Source of the DNA: Leptospira ellinghausenii | Lineage (GTDB): Bacteria; Spirochaetota; Leptospiria; Leptospirales; Leptospiraceae | Length of the DNA stretch: 64,000 nucleotides | Assembly (NCBI RefSeq): GCF_003114815.1 | Contig: NZ_BFAZ01000009.1 | Coordinates: forward strand, 744,001 to 808,000 | Direction: 5' to 3' | Shown: positions 1 through 9,800 of the stretch, piece after piece | Layout: every line of letters starts with the position of its first letter | How positions within the stretch are numbered: position 1 is the first letter of the stretch | The notes under the pieces: generated by a model | Databases searched by the model: none | The model's input: the letters and a program-made list of their open reading frames with translations, nothing else | What the model was told of the DNA's origin: nothing | Made by a program: the position numbers and the translations under genes

Positions 1-789
1 ATGGGAAAAAAACTTTGTCCTGATAAAGAGAGATTAACAATTGCTATTACAACAAGCGTCATACTGTTATTCTTTAGCTCAGCACTATTACAAATCTCAC
101 TTCTTATTTTCTCTGGCCTGTTTGGAGTTTATTTTCTCAAATTAAATGAAACATTACCACACGAACCGGTCCACACTGGCAAAAAGTTGATAGGCTTCCT
201 ATTTTTATCACTCTTTTTTATTTTTCTATTCCTATTTCCCCTATTACGAAATGTTTCAAATACAACAGAGGTTCAGTATCTAGATAGCTTTTATCGCGCT
301 GGAGCACTTGTGTTTGGCGGAGGACATGTTGTACTCCCTTTATTACAAGCGGAAGTTGTCCCAACTGGATGGGTGAGTAATGATTTATTTATGGCAGGGT
401 ATGGGTTATCAAATGCGATCCCTGGACCACTATTTGCTTTTAGTAGTTATTTAGGAGCCGTGTCCTTAGTATCACCCAATGGATGGTATGGAGCTATCAT
501 TTGTTTGGTGGCAGCATTCCTTCCTTCATTTTTACTCATTGTGGGAGCTTTACCCTTTTGGGAACAATTGAGAAAAAATTTATGGATCCGAAAGGTTATG
601 TTAGGAATCAATGCATCCGTTGTGGGAATCTTACTGGCAGCCTTTTACAATCCAGTATGGACAAGCGCAGTGTATTCTCCAAAAGACTTTGCCCTTGTGG
701 TTGTGGGGTTTTTACTTTTGGAGTTTTGGAAATTACCATCCTGGTTAGTGGTCATCGCTACAGTCGCAGTTAGTTTTATTGTTTACTGA
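1..789 (+). CDS. Chromate transporter (ChrA family), C-terminal part, cut by window start
   Basis: The 262 visible residues match the C-terminal half of ChrA, an inner-membrane chromate/proton transporter. The ChrA-type signature FGGGHVVLPLLQ is near residue 106, followed by AIPGPLFAFSSYLGA near residue 139, and about six hydrophobic segments are visible. Full ChrA proteins of the two-domain type are about 390-400 residues, so the N-terminal domain should lie upstream of the window. The ATG at position 1 is therefore probably an internal methionine. A single-domain short ChrA cannot be fully excluded, but 80 residues precede the domain. Chromate efflux is inferred from the family; some relatives carry other anions. 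Confidence 0.8.
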   Translation: MGKKLCPDKERLTIAITTSVILLFFSSALLQISLLIFSGLFGVYFLKLNETLPHEPVHTGKKLIGFLFLSLFFIFLFLFPLLRNVSNTTEVQYLDSFYRAGALVFGGGHVVLPLLQAEVVPTGWVSNDLFMAGYGLSNAIPGPLFAFSSYLGAVSLVSPNGWYGAIICLVAAFLPSFLLIVGALPFWEQLRKNLWIRKVMLGINASVVGILLAAFYNPVWTSAVYSPKDFALVVVGFLLLEFWKLPSWLVVIATVAVSFIVY

Positions 790-875
790 TAGGAATGTTG
801 TTGAATCCGCAATCAAAGGAAACAAAATATAAATTTCTCATTGTCTCCTAAAATAATAAGGAAAAAACTTTCTTT

Positions 876-1373
876 ATGAAAGATTTTGTCCTTCGGAACA
901 ATGAATACCATCTTTGGGCTACAAATCTTCTCTACCAATCCATCGAGAAGTTATCCGATGATGAATACAGAAAAGATCTTGGTTTGTTCTTTAAGTCAAT
1001 CCATGGAACACTCAATCACTTGTTAGTTGTTGAAAGAGTCTGGTTCTCAAGACTCTCTGGTGAAGTTTATGTTCCAAAATCTCTCGCTGAAGAATTGGAA
1101 ACAAATAGAGACAATTTAAAGGAACAACTCCAAATTCACATTGAAAAATGGAATGTTTGGATTCAAAATTTTGACGAATCAAACTGGCAAAATGCCTTTC
1201 ATTACAAAACCATGCGAGGATTTGAAGCGGAACTATTGTATTGTGATGTTGTTCAACATAATATGAATCATAGAACCCACCATCGAGGACAAATCACAGC
1301 TGCCATCACTCATTTAGGTGGTGTCGCTCCAGAAATAGATTATGTTTATTATTTACAATCATTAGGAAAATGA
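876..1373 (+). CDS. DinB/YfiT-like four-helix metal-binding protein
   Basis: A 165-residue protein with the DinB-family pattern: an N-terminal helix with WATNLLYQSI, a helix with HGTLNHLLVVERVWF near residue 48, and a C-terminal helix with HNMNHRTHHRGQ near residue 129. The spaced histidines fit the metal-binding triad of this fold. Members are small-molecule thiol transferases (bacillithiol or mycothiol S-transferase type) or damage-induced proteins of unknown role; the exact reaction cannot be told here. The stop is 1 base from the next gene's ATG, and the next gene's Shine-Dalgarno (AGGA) lies inside this gene's end, so the two are probably cotranscribed. Confidence 0.8.
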   Translation: MKDFVLRNNEYHLWATNLLYQSIEKLSDDEYRKDLGLFFKSIHGTLNHLLVVERVWFSRLSGEVYVPKSLAEELETNRDNLKEQLQIHIEKWNVWIQNFDESNWQNAFHYKTMRGFEAELLYCDVVQHNMNHRTHHRGQITAAITHLGGVAPEIDYVYYLQSLGK

Positions 1374-1374
1374 A

Positions 1375-1791
1375 ATGTGGAACCCATCTAAAAAAACAAG
1401 AACCATCACAAGCAAAATCTTATTTGTAATTTTCTCCTTGGCTTCAGTCTTTCATATCTTTGCGTTATTACAAGTGATTCCTTACCAATACCTTTGGGGA
1501 GGAAGACTTCAGTCGATTGAAGAGATGTATTTGATGGAAAGTATATCCTTGGTAGCTAATGTTTTTTTTGTGTATTGTAGTTATTTATATTTACAATACA
1601 TGAACAATGGTTTGGTTCCGATTTGGATCCGTATCATATTCGGATTTATCTCCGCTGTATTTTTTATGAATACAATCGGGAATTTAGTTGCCGTTACAAA
1701 TTTAGAAACTTTACTGGCTACACCTATCACTGCAATTTTATCAGTGATTAGTTTCACATTGGTACTAAAATATGAAAATCAGACAAGCTAA
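1375..1791 (+). CDS. Small four-helix inner-membrane protein, unknown function
   Basis: I do not recognise a family with confidence. The 138 residues hold about four hydrophobic segments (roughly 14-36, 56-75, 84-105 and 112-131) with short loops, as in small DUF-type integral membrane proteins. The start ATG is 1 base after the DinB stop, with AGGA about 8 bases upstream. The last 20 bases overlap the downstream acetyltransferase gene, which indicates translational coupling in one operon (876-2221). No catalytic motif is seen. Confidence 0.65.
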   Translation: MWNPSKKTRTITSKILFVIFSLASVFHIFALLQVIPYQYLWGGRLQSIEEMYLMESISLVANVFFVYCSYLYLQYMNNGLVPIWIRIIFGFISAVFFMNTIGNLVAVTNLETLLATPITAILSVISFTLVLKYENQTS

Positions 1792-2221
1792 CTATCAAGA
1801 CATTTCCAAACTCGCAGAACTATTCGATTTATATCGTCAGTTCTATGGCCAAAAAAGTAACTTAGAAGGTGCTTCACGGTATTTACTAGACCGAATGGAA
1901 CATGGACAATCTGTTCTATTACTAGCAGAAGAACCAAATACTGGAAATTTTTTAGGGTTCACTCAATTGTATCCAGTTTTTTCCTCCATTTCAATGCAAC
2001 GATCTTATATTCTAAATGATTTATATGTTAAGTCTGAAAATAGAAAACAAGGAATCGCCAAACTGTTGATCAATGAGGCAAAATCATTCACAAAATTTTT
2101 CCAAGGTAAAGGATTAGAATTATCAACATCAATGCATAATAAAGATGCTAGATCTTTATATGAAAAAGAAGGATTTGTCCAAGAAACAGAATTTTTATCC
2201 TATTTCTGGAAATCAAATTAA
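1772..2221 (+). CDS. GNAT-family N-acetyltransferase
   Basis: The 149-residue protein has the GNAT fold signature. A beta-strand with LNDLYVKSENRKQGIAKLL (near residue 86) carries the acetyl-CoA-binding R/Q-x-x-G-x-A motif, here RKQGIA. The C-terminal STSMHNKDARSLYEKEGF is the usual motif B of small-molecule acetyltransferases. It acetylates an amine of unknown identity in the cytoplasm. The start overlaps the upstream membrane-protein gene by 20 bases, so it is probably translated by coupling. Length and motif order are normal for the family. Confidence 0.85.
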   Translation: MKIRQANYQDISKLAELFDLYRQFYGQKSNLEGASRYLLDRMEHGQSVLLLAEEPNTGNFLGFTQLYPVFSSISMQRSYILNDLYVKSENRKQGIAKLLINEAKSFTKFFQGKGLELSTSMHNKDARSLYEKEGFVQETEFLSYFWKSN

Positions 2222-2249
2222 TCAAAATATTTTGCAGAGGTAAACTGTG

Positions 2250-2861
2250 ATGTACATTCCCGAAAATTTTCGCATGGAGTCTTCTTCTATACTTCATTTT
2301 GTAAAAGAAAATGCATTTGGAATACTTGTCTCAAATGTTGATGGGAAGATGGAAGCGACTCATTTACCTCTGTTACTTTCTGAAGACCAAAAGTTTCTGA
2401 TTGGACATTTTGCAAAACCAAACCCTCAGAAACATTCTCTAAACCAAGAGGTCCTTTGTATATTTCCTGGTCCTCATTCTTACATCTCACCTTCTTGGTA
2501 CGAAACCAATCGTTCTGTTCCTACATGGAATTATACCACAGTTCATATCAAAGGGATTTTAACTTATATGGAAGATCCTTTGGAAATCCAAAATAGTTTA
2601 AAAACTCTCGTACAGACATTTGAATCCAATGACTCCAGTTATAAACTAAGTGAAGTTGATAAGGATTATTTGATTGGATTACAAAAAGGAATTGTTCCGT
2701 TTCGAATTCAAATCACAGAAATGGAAGGAAAAAAGAAGTTAAGCCAAAACCACTCAATGGAACGAAGGTTAAGAGTAATTGAGAATCTTGAAAGAATGCC
2801 TGGTGAAAATGAAAAAGCGATTGCCAAATTAATGAGACAATCCTTAGATCAGAATTCATAA
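2250..2861 (+). CDS. PaiB-family FMN-binding protein
   Basis: About 203 residues resembling PaiB, described in Bacillus as a negative regulator of sporulation and protease genes and structurally a split-barrel FMN-binding protein. Visible family motifs are IPENFRM at the N-terminus, the barrel strand GILVSNVDG, ATHLPLLL, HFAKPNPQ near residue 58, and the diagnostic PHSYISPSWYE and VPTWNYTTVH. A GTG lies directly before the ATG at 2250; the GCAGAGG at 2234-2240 fits the ATG better. Flavin binding is inferred; regulatory activity in this organism is unknown. Confidence 0.85.
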   Translation: MYIPENFRMESSSILHFVKENAFGILVSNVDGKMEATHLPLLLSEDQKFLIGHFAKPNPQKHSLNQEVLCIFPGPHSYISPSWYETNRSVPTWNYTTVHIKGILTYMEDPLEIQNSLKTLVQTFESNDSSYKLSEVDKDYLIGLQKGIVPFRIQITEMEGKKKLSQNHSMERRLRVIENLERMPGENEKAIAKLMRQSLDQNS

Positions 2862-2871
2862 GAATTGTTCT

Positions 2872-2902
2872 ATTCAATTTCAGAATTGAATTTCTTTTTC
2901 TT
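2872..2902 (+). terminator. Possible AT-rich intrinsic terminator
   Basis: A perfect inverted repeat, ATTCAATT (2872-2879) and AATTGAAT (2884-2891), with a four-base loop is followed by a pyrimidine-rich TTCTTTTTCTT. It sits 11 bases after the PaiB-like stop. The stem has only two G-C pairs, so termination strength is doubtful; it may instead be a binding site for the next gene. Confidence 0.35.
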
Positions 2903-2932
2903 GAATCGATCAATTGAGTATAGTGAATTACA

Positions 2933-4495
2933 TTGAAATTAGAATTAAATGTCCGAGTTACTCCTGAGATAGCCTCCAATCCGGATCACCTTTTACAGTT
3001 TGTATCCAAACAAAATAAAATTCCGAAACAAGAAATCAAACATATTGAATGTACAGCTAGGTCCATTGATGCAAGACAAAAACAAGTTGTGTATCAATTA
3101 AGATTAGATGTTTACATCAATGAAGAATTTATACCATTTCAATATTCCATTCCAGATTTTCAAAATGTAAAACTGGAAGAACCAATTCTCATCATTGGAG
3201 CAGGTCCTGCTGGTTTATTTGCTGCGTTACGTGCCTTAGAACTCGGTAAAAAACCAATCATTTTAGAAAGAGGCAAGAATGTAAAAGACAGAGTTTCTGA
3301 TCTACGTGGCATCAATGTACACCACATTGTGAATGAAGATTCAAATTATTGTTTTGGCGAAGGTGGTGCGGGAACCTATTCTGATGGAAAACTTTATACT
3401 CGATCCAAAAAAAGAGGAAATATCCGAAAAGTTCTTGAGTATTTAGTTTCATTTGGTGCCACAAAACAAATCTTAGTCGATGCTCATCCTCATATTGGAA
3501 CAAATAAACTGCCAAGAATCATTCAGAGTATAAGAGAATGTATTCTCTCTGCTGGTGGAGAAATACATTTTCACACAAGAGTCACTGATCTTATCATGAA
3601 TGGAAATACAATCACTGGAGTCAAATCAGCTGATGGTCAAAAATGGATGGCAAAAAAAGTGATCATTGCAACTGGCCATTCTGGAAGGGAAATATTTCAG
3701 TTATTACATGAGAAGAGAATCGAAATTCATACAAAACCACTTGCCATTGGTGTACGAGTGGAACACCCACAGAGCTTAATCGATTCCATTCAATACCATT
3801 GCCAGATAAAGAATCCTCTATTACCCGCATCAGAATATTCATTAGTAAAACAAATCAATGGTCGTGGTGTTTATAGTTTTTGTATGTGTCCAGGTGGAGT
3901 GATTGCACCATGTGCCACAAAACCAGGAGAAGTTGTCACCAATGGTTGGTCTAGTGCAGAACGTTCTAGACCAACAGCCAATTCAGGAATTGTCGTAGAA
4001 CTTCGATTAGATGATTTTAAATCTTTTGAATCCTTTGGAGTTTTTTCTGCCTTACAATACCAATCATCGATTGAACAAAAAGCTTTTTCAATCAATGGTG
4101 GAACACAAAAAGCACCTGCCCAACGAATGGTCGATTTTACAAAGAACATTGTGTCCACAGATTTACCTAAAACTTCTTATACTCCAGGACTTGTTTCTGT
4201 TTCTTTAGCGGAAGTTCTACCCCCACTCATTGTGGATGCTTTGCAAAAAGGTTTCAAAGAGTTTGATTCTTCAATGAAAGGTTACTTTACGAATGAAGCG
4301 ATCCTCCATGCTCCTGAAACACGGACATCTTCTCCAATTCAGATTCCGAGAAATCCAGCAACCTTAGAACACATTACAACTCACGGATTGTATCCTTGTG
4401 GTGAAGGTGCAGGGTATGCTGGAGGTATCGTGTCAGCTGCCATTGATGGAATGAAATGTGCTGAAGCTGCGCTCACAGGCCAATTCACCAAATAA
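2933..4495 (+). CDS. FAD-dependent dehydrogenase (COG2509-like)
   Basis: 520 residues. Residues 1-80 form a small alpha/beta domain; a dinucleotide-binding motif IIGAGPAGLFAALRALELG follows near residue 87. GEGGAGTYSDGKLYTR (near 143) and the C-terminal GLYPCGEGAGYAGGIVSAA (near 484) are typical of the uncharacterised FAD dehydrogenases related to BaiN/HI0933-type flavoproteins. The protein is soluble, and its substrate is unknown. The start is a TTG; no Shine-Dalgarno is visible, but TATAGT lies 8 bases upstream (2919-2924), so a leaderless or nearly leaderless mRNA is possible. Length is normal for the family. Confidence 0.85.
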   Translation: MKLELNVRVTPEIASNPDHLLQFVSKQNKIPKQEIKHIECTARSIDARQKQVVYQLRLDVYINEEFIPFQYSIPDFQNVKLEEPILIIGAGPAGLFAALRALELGKKPIILERGKNVKDRVSDLRGINVHHIVNEDSNYCFGEGGAGTYSDGKLYTRSKKRGNIRKVLEYLVSFGATKQILVDAHPHIGTNKLPRIIQSIRECILSAGGEIHFHTRVTDLIMNGNTITGVKSADGQKWMAKKVIIATGHSGREIFQLLHEKRIEIHTKPLAIGVRVEHPQSLIDSIQYHCQIKNPLLPASEYSLVKQINGRGVYSFCMCPGGVIAPCATKPGEVVTNGWSSAERSRPTANSGIVVELRLDDFKSFESFGVFSALQYQSSIEQKAFSINGGTQKAPAQRMVDFTKNIVSTDLPKTSYTPGLVSVSLAEVLPPLIVDALQKGFKEFDSSMKGYFTNEAILHAPETRTSSPIQIPRNPATLEHITTHGLYPCGEGAGYAGGIVSAAIDGMKCAEAALTGQFTK

Positions 4496-4532
4496 GAAAA
4501 TGGATTGATTCCTCATAAAAATTGATTATTCT

Positions 4533-5120
4533 ATGATTCCGAAAATGAAACATTACTTCGCCCTTATCATTATATCCTTCTTATTCCAATGTTCTGCTGA
4601 CCTTCGCCAAGTTCCCCCTCCAACCAAAAATGGCAATCTCACTAGGAATAAAGTGAATCTTCCAATTGTCATTGGTAAGTTTGAGATACTTTCTGCAGAT
4701 CGAGGTATTTACACAGATGCATGGCGCATGGCTTGGAAAGGCCATTTACAGTCCTCTGGTATTTTCTCAAACGTTTACAATGAATTGGATCCTAAAGAAG
4801 TTAAAGATTTTTATACAATTGATGTAGAAATGAAAACCATCTTTTCTGATAGATACAATTGGTGGTATACATGGCCTGCTGTATATCCATTCATTGCGAT
4901 CTGGCCCATACAATATCGGTTAGGTGAATATTCTGTCGAATTTCATTACAAACTGTATCTAAACAAAGATTTACAAAAAGAAGAGATCATCATTAAAAAA
5001 GGAAATGCAGAAGAATTTCTGTATGGATTCTTTAAGGTTAGAAACTTTCATAGGATGATCGAAGAAACAAATTTAGAAGCGGTGAATGTATGTTTAAAAA
5101 ACTTAGAATCTTCACTATAA
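4533..5120 (+). CDS. Lipoprotein, unknown function
   Basis: The N-terminus has a charged start, a hydrophobic stretch and a lipobox (LFQC, with Cys near residue 22), so this is a predicted lipoprotein with a mature part of about 174 residues. A very aromatic stretch, WWYTWPAVYPFIAIWPIQY, lies near residue 110 and could be a membrane-inserting hairpin. The rest is mixed alpha/beta without a family I recognise. A second ATG at 4545 would give a more normal signal peptide. It overlaps the next lipoprotein gene by 31 bases, suggesting joint expression. Confidence 0.65.
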   Translation: MIPKMKHYFALIIISFLFQCSADLRQVPPPTKNGNLTRNKVNLPIVIGKFEILSADRGIYTDAWRMAWKGHLQSSGIFSNVYNELDPKEVKDFYTIDVEMKTIFSDRYNWWYTWPAVYPFIAIWPIQYRLGEYSVEFHYKLYLNKDLQKEEIIIKKGNAEEFLYGFFKVRNFHRMIEETNLEAVNVCLKNLESSL

Positions 5121-5452
5121 TTCTAACAATCTTTTCTTTAGTAGGATGTGTGAGCATTCCATTCCAACCTGCAAATCATACTGATGAATGTATTGCATAT
5201 TATTTCCAAACGAAAAGACAAGTAACTGAAGTTTTTGATGAAAATACATTAACCATAGGACTTGTGGTAACACTATCCTTACTCAATTCTGCATTTTCTC
5301 CGATTTTTTTAGCACCAATATTAACTACGCCTTACATCCATTACAAAAACAAAGTCAAATCAGATGAAATATTGAACCAATGGAAAGCCGAAAAATGTGG
5401 AATGATTGGTAAAAAAGAAATAATCTCGGAAAGACCACCGATTGGACTTTAA
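5090..5452 (+). CDS. Small lipoprotein, unknown function
   Basis: 120 residues beginning with a signal peptide and lipobox LVGC (Cys near residue 20). A second hydrophobic segment at about 54-80 suggests a membrane-spanning or membrane-embedded region. Two further cysteines (CIAYYF and KCGMIG) could form a disulfide. The gene starts inside the end of the upstream lipoprotein gene. At the 3' end its stop codon overlaps by 3 bases the stop of the convergent TolC-like gene (shared TTAA at 5449-5452), leaving no room for a terminator. Confidence 0.6.
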   Translation: MFKKLRIFTIILTIFSLVGCVSIPFQPANHTDECIAYYFQTKRQVTEVFDENTLTIGLVVTLSLLNSAFSPIFLAPILTTPYIHYKNKVKSDEILNQWKAEKCGMIGKKEIISERPPIGL

Positions 5453-6807
5453 TTATTTAAAAACTTCATCGTATCACCTAACAAAAGGCCAATCTGAAGT
5501 CGCAATTGGATCAAATCATATCGGTTCTGGATTTCATTACGCATTACATCCCTTAGTCGCCTATCGACTGTTTGTAATTCAATAATGGATGCCGAACCTG
5601 TTTTGTATGCTTTTTCCATAATTTGATAATTTTCCTCTGCGATTCTTTTACTTTCACGAGAAATATCATACAATTCAACTAGGTTATTATGTTGTTGGAT
5701 TAATTCAAACAAATACAATCCAGTATTTTCTCGTAAAAACTGAGATTGGGATTTTGCAAGTTTCACTTCAATTTTTGATTTATCAAATTCATTTTTGTCT
5801 AACCAACGATTGAATAGCGGAAATCTAAATCCAAAATTCCCTCCTACATTCAAATCTGAATTAGATGATCTTGAATAAATGCTATAATCATTTCGGCTAT
5901 AATCATATACTTGCATCGGATTTGTCCATGTTCCACTAAGACCAGAATAAGATTCACGTGAATTTTGATTGTATATGTTTACGAAAAAATCAGGCACCCA
6001 TAATTCATTGAATCGAACTTGTTTTTGAATTTCTAAGATTTTGATTTGATTGACTGTTAAGATTAAATCAAAATTTACATCAGTTAAATTTTTTTCATAT
6101 TCAGCTAATGTTGATTCAAGAGGAAGGATTTTGTATTCTCTTTCTGGAATTTGTTTTAAGGTAACATCTTTTAATAAGAATTTTCTTCTAAATATTGATT
6201 GGCTTTTCTGTTGGTCAAGTCTAGATTTTATCGCATTGTATTTATAAAAGAAATAGTCTACTTTTGAGTTTTGAGTCACCAAATATGACTCAATTCCTTG
6301 TTTATAAAGTTTTTGAACAGTTTGAAATTGTTTGTCTGCATCTGATTCATTAGAAAAATCGTAATCGTAAAAAGCTAAAAGTTTTAAAGTTTCTGCATAC
6401 TGAAATGCTTGGTCAAAAAGTTCTTTTTGGTAAAGAGCACGATATTCAAGAAGTAATCGTTCGTATTCCAATTCTAGAATCATGTTGGTAAGGATTGTAT
6501 TACCTTGCTCCATAAAATTCCAGTTTAGATTTAATGTTGTGCTCCAACCTTTTCGGTTATATCCATCACCTCTAAGTGATTCAAAAAAAGGAGAATGTTC
6601 CAAATTTACAGATGGCAAATAACGTAAGTTTCGTGTATCGATATCAACTTTTTTACGTTGGATTTCCATTTCCTTTAATTTTAATTCATAGGATTTTTCT
6701 CCAACTAACTTCGGTAAGTCAAAGAAACTCACCACCTCTGCCAAAAGGTGCGAATTTGACATAATTAGTATGCTGATAAAACTAAGAATTTTCCGAGAAT
6801 TTGTCAC
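5449..6807 (-). CDS. TolC-like outer-membrane efflux protein
   Basis: 452 residues with an N-terminal signal peptide ending near ...HLLAEVV and two long alpha-helical, coiled-coil-rich halves, as in TolC/CusC channels. The C-terminal half has ENYQIMEKAYKTGSASIIEL, the typical TolC-repeat motif with (Y)xxGxxSxxEL, and LRLQIGLLLGD at the end. It forms the outer-membrane channel of a tripartite exporter. It is the last gene of the operon starting at 16820, 8 bases after the second ABC exporter, so the partner machine is encoded directly upstream. The start is GTG without a clear Shine-Dalgarno; coupling is likely. Confidence 0.85.
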   Translation of the reverse strand: MTNSRKILSFISILIMSNSHLLAEVVSFFDLPKLVGEKSYELKLKEMEIQRKKVDIDTRNLRYLPSVNLEHSPFFESLRGDGYNRKGWSTTLNLNWNFMEQGNTILTNMILELEYERLLLEYRALYQKELFDQAFQYAETLKLLAFYDYDFSNESDADKQFQTVQKLYKQGIESYLVTQNSKVDYFFYKYNAIKSRLDQQKSQSIFRRKFLLKDVTLKQIPEREYKILPLESTLAEYEKNLTDVNFDLILTVNQIKILEIQKQVRFNELWVPDFFVNIYNQNSRESYSGLSGTWTNPMQVYDYSRNDYSIYSRSSNSDLNVGGNFGFRFPLFNRWLDKNEFDKSKIEVKLAKSQSQFLRENTGLYLFELIQQHNNLVELYDISRESKRIAEENYQIMEKAYKTGSASIIELQTVDRRLRDVMRNEIQNRYDLIQLRLQIGLLLGDTMKFLNN

Positions 6808-6815
6808 TAATTGAA

Positions 6816-9800
6816 TTATCGGATCGCTTCTTGTTTGGAATGAAGTAATTGGTAAATTCCACCTTTGGAAAGTAACTCTTTGTGATTCCCTTTCGAATCC
6901 AATTTTCCACGTTCTAAAACAAAAATTTGGTCATAATTTCGGATAGTGTCCAAACGATGAGCAACAGTAATGATCGTAGAATTGGCAAAAACGGAATTGA
7001 TATGTGACAGAATGCGCGATTCCGTCTCTTTATCGAGAGAGGATGTTGGTTCATCCAATAATAGTAAATTAGGTCTCTGTAAAAATAATCTAGCTAAGGA
7101 TATTCTTTGTTTTTGGCCACCTGAGAATAAGAAACCTCGGTCAGAAAATTCAGTATCATATCCCAAAGGTAACTTTACAATATCATCATGGATGCAGGCA
7201 AGTTTTGCTGCTTCAACCACTTCACTTAGTGTTGCCTCTGGTTTTGTGATGGAGATATTCTCTCGAACCGTTCCTGAAATGAATGGATTTTCTTGGAAAC
7301 ATACACCAATTTTAGTTCGTAAACTTGGTAACCAAATTTCATTGAGTGGAATATCATCTATTAATATCTCACCTTGGTTTGGATTATATAATCCTAACAA
7401 TAATTTTATAATTGTTGATTTGCCACTTCCACTACGACCAACAAAGGCTACTTTTTTTCCAGGTTGAATTTTGAGTGATAAATTACGAATTCCAGATTCT
7501 GGCTTTTGGCTGTCATAAGCGAAAAAAAGATTTTTGAATTCAATATTACCTTTTACCTCAGGTAAATCAACTTTGAATAAGTTGTCCTTATCAGAGATTT
7601 CACTATCCAAGGATTCAAAACTTCTAAGTCGATTCCAAGCTACATTTGCTTTTTGAAACTTTAAAAAATCTTCATATAATGATATCAATGGCGTTCGGAT
7701 ATATGTGATCAATCCAACAATGGCATATAAAGTCCCCAAGGTCATTTGGTCATGTAAAATCAACAAACTACCAACCAATAAAACGATGACTATTGTTATC
7801 TGTTTAAAAAACTCTGTATTCGCTGAAAGTAAATTGGAATAAAAAAGTTTTTTCCCTTCGGAATTTAATTGAGCTGTTAGTCTTTTCTCAAAATCCCATC
7901 TGTGTGAATATGTTGCTCCTAAATTTTTTATCGTTTCAAATCCATTGATTGATTCGATAAAATAACTTAAAGTTTCTGCTCGTTTTAGAGATTCCTTCTT
8001 TGTTTCTTCAATGATTTTGGGTGATAAGAAACGTAAAACCAATATCTCTGGTATGATAAACAACATGATGATGACTAATAACACTGGAGATAAAAATAGG
8101 AAAATAACGAATACTAATGAACTAAAAATTAGATCAAAGATTTTCATAGCACCTTGGTCTGAAAAAAACAAAATCACTGATTCAATTTCTTCCCAACGAT
8201 TCAGTATTTCACCTTTTCTATTTCTTTCAAAAAATGAAATTGGAAGTGAAATTAATTTTACCAAAAATCGTATAGCGATTGTTTGATTCACACGGTTACT
8301 TGTAAAAAATATTACATTCGATCTAAAATATCCTAAAAAAGTTTGTGCCAAACTTAATACAACTACTGACACAATAACTGGTAAGAAAAAATCACGACTT
8401 TCCTGTAATAAGACAGCATCGATCAAGTATAAGTTGACTAAAGGAATAAAAACCTCAAGTCCCTTTAATATAAAACTAGCAAGTATACCAGCCTTTAAAT
8501 ATTGAATCGCTGGTAAAAAGTATTCACTGATTCCATTAAAAAATCGATTTTTCCATTCCCATGATGAACTTGGAATGACTTTGGGAACAAAATAAATCAC
8601 AATCTCCGATGATTTTTTCTCCCATTCCTTTCGATTGAGAACAACTTCACCTATCTCTGGATCAAGAATTGTTACACTCTTTTCTCCAATGTGTTTTACG
8701 ATGACATACTTTGAATTTTCTAAATAGGAAATTGTTGGAATTGAATTCAATTCCGATTCATGTTCCCGCCAATTAACAAAATAACAAGTACCCTTTTCTT
8801 CACCAAAACATTGTTTCCAATGGTAAGGCAAAATATCTGGATCAAAATCGGGAAACATTGGGTCTGAGTCGTATTCAGCAAATGAATACCCCCAATACTT
8901 TAATATCATTTTGCGGCATACATCGCCTGATTGGAATTTTCCTTCTTGGAATAAAAATGGAAAAGAAATCTGATTCCGAATTGATGGAGAAAATTTTAAT
9001 TTAGGTAAAAAATGAAACTTATCCTCTTCATAAACATTCGTTTGTTTAAAATCATCTTCATTTGATTTTTCACCTAAATTAAGTTTCCTTTCACTCATGA
9101 TCGAGCGAATTGTAATTAGCAAACTTTCAGATTTTTTAAAGAAATGTTCGGCACTTTTAGAAGATAACTCATAAACAAAACTTTCTTCCACAGCAGTTAC
9201 TGTTGCATTCCTTACTTTTTTTTCCAGAACACCCATTTCACCGAGGACAGATCCCGCTTCTACAAATGAAAAATAATCCTTTTGCCAGGTTGATTTTGTT
9301 ACTTTAAACTTTCCTGACTTAATAAAAAATAACGATGAACTTTTTGTACCTTCTTTGATTAATACTTGGCCGGAATTTATTTTTCTTTTGATTAATAATT
9401 TTGAGAGTTCTTGGATTTCAGAATTAGATAATTTTCTAAAATATGGATGAATTCGAAGTTCATCTCGTAATTGTACGTTTTCTTTATATTCATCCCAAAT
9501 TCTTTTTCGATCTTTATCAGAATTGATAAATTTCAAAAAGGATGAAGTTGATAGTGTTAAAACTTTGGAATTTTCTTCAATGTAATATAATTGTTTACCA
9601 AGCGAATCAGAAGTGAATTCAGAAATTCCATACAGTGATTCCTCTTTTAATGTTTTAATCAATAACTCATTCTGATTGATTTTTAGTTTGATTTGAATTC
9701 TTCCAGTCTCTAATAATAAAATGGGAGTTGGATCATTTACATTTCCTCCAATTTTATCACCAGCAACTAACGATCTAAATTCAAAAAGTGAAATTATTTT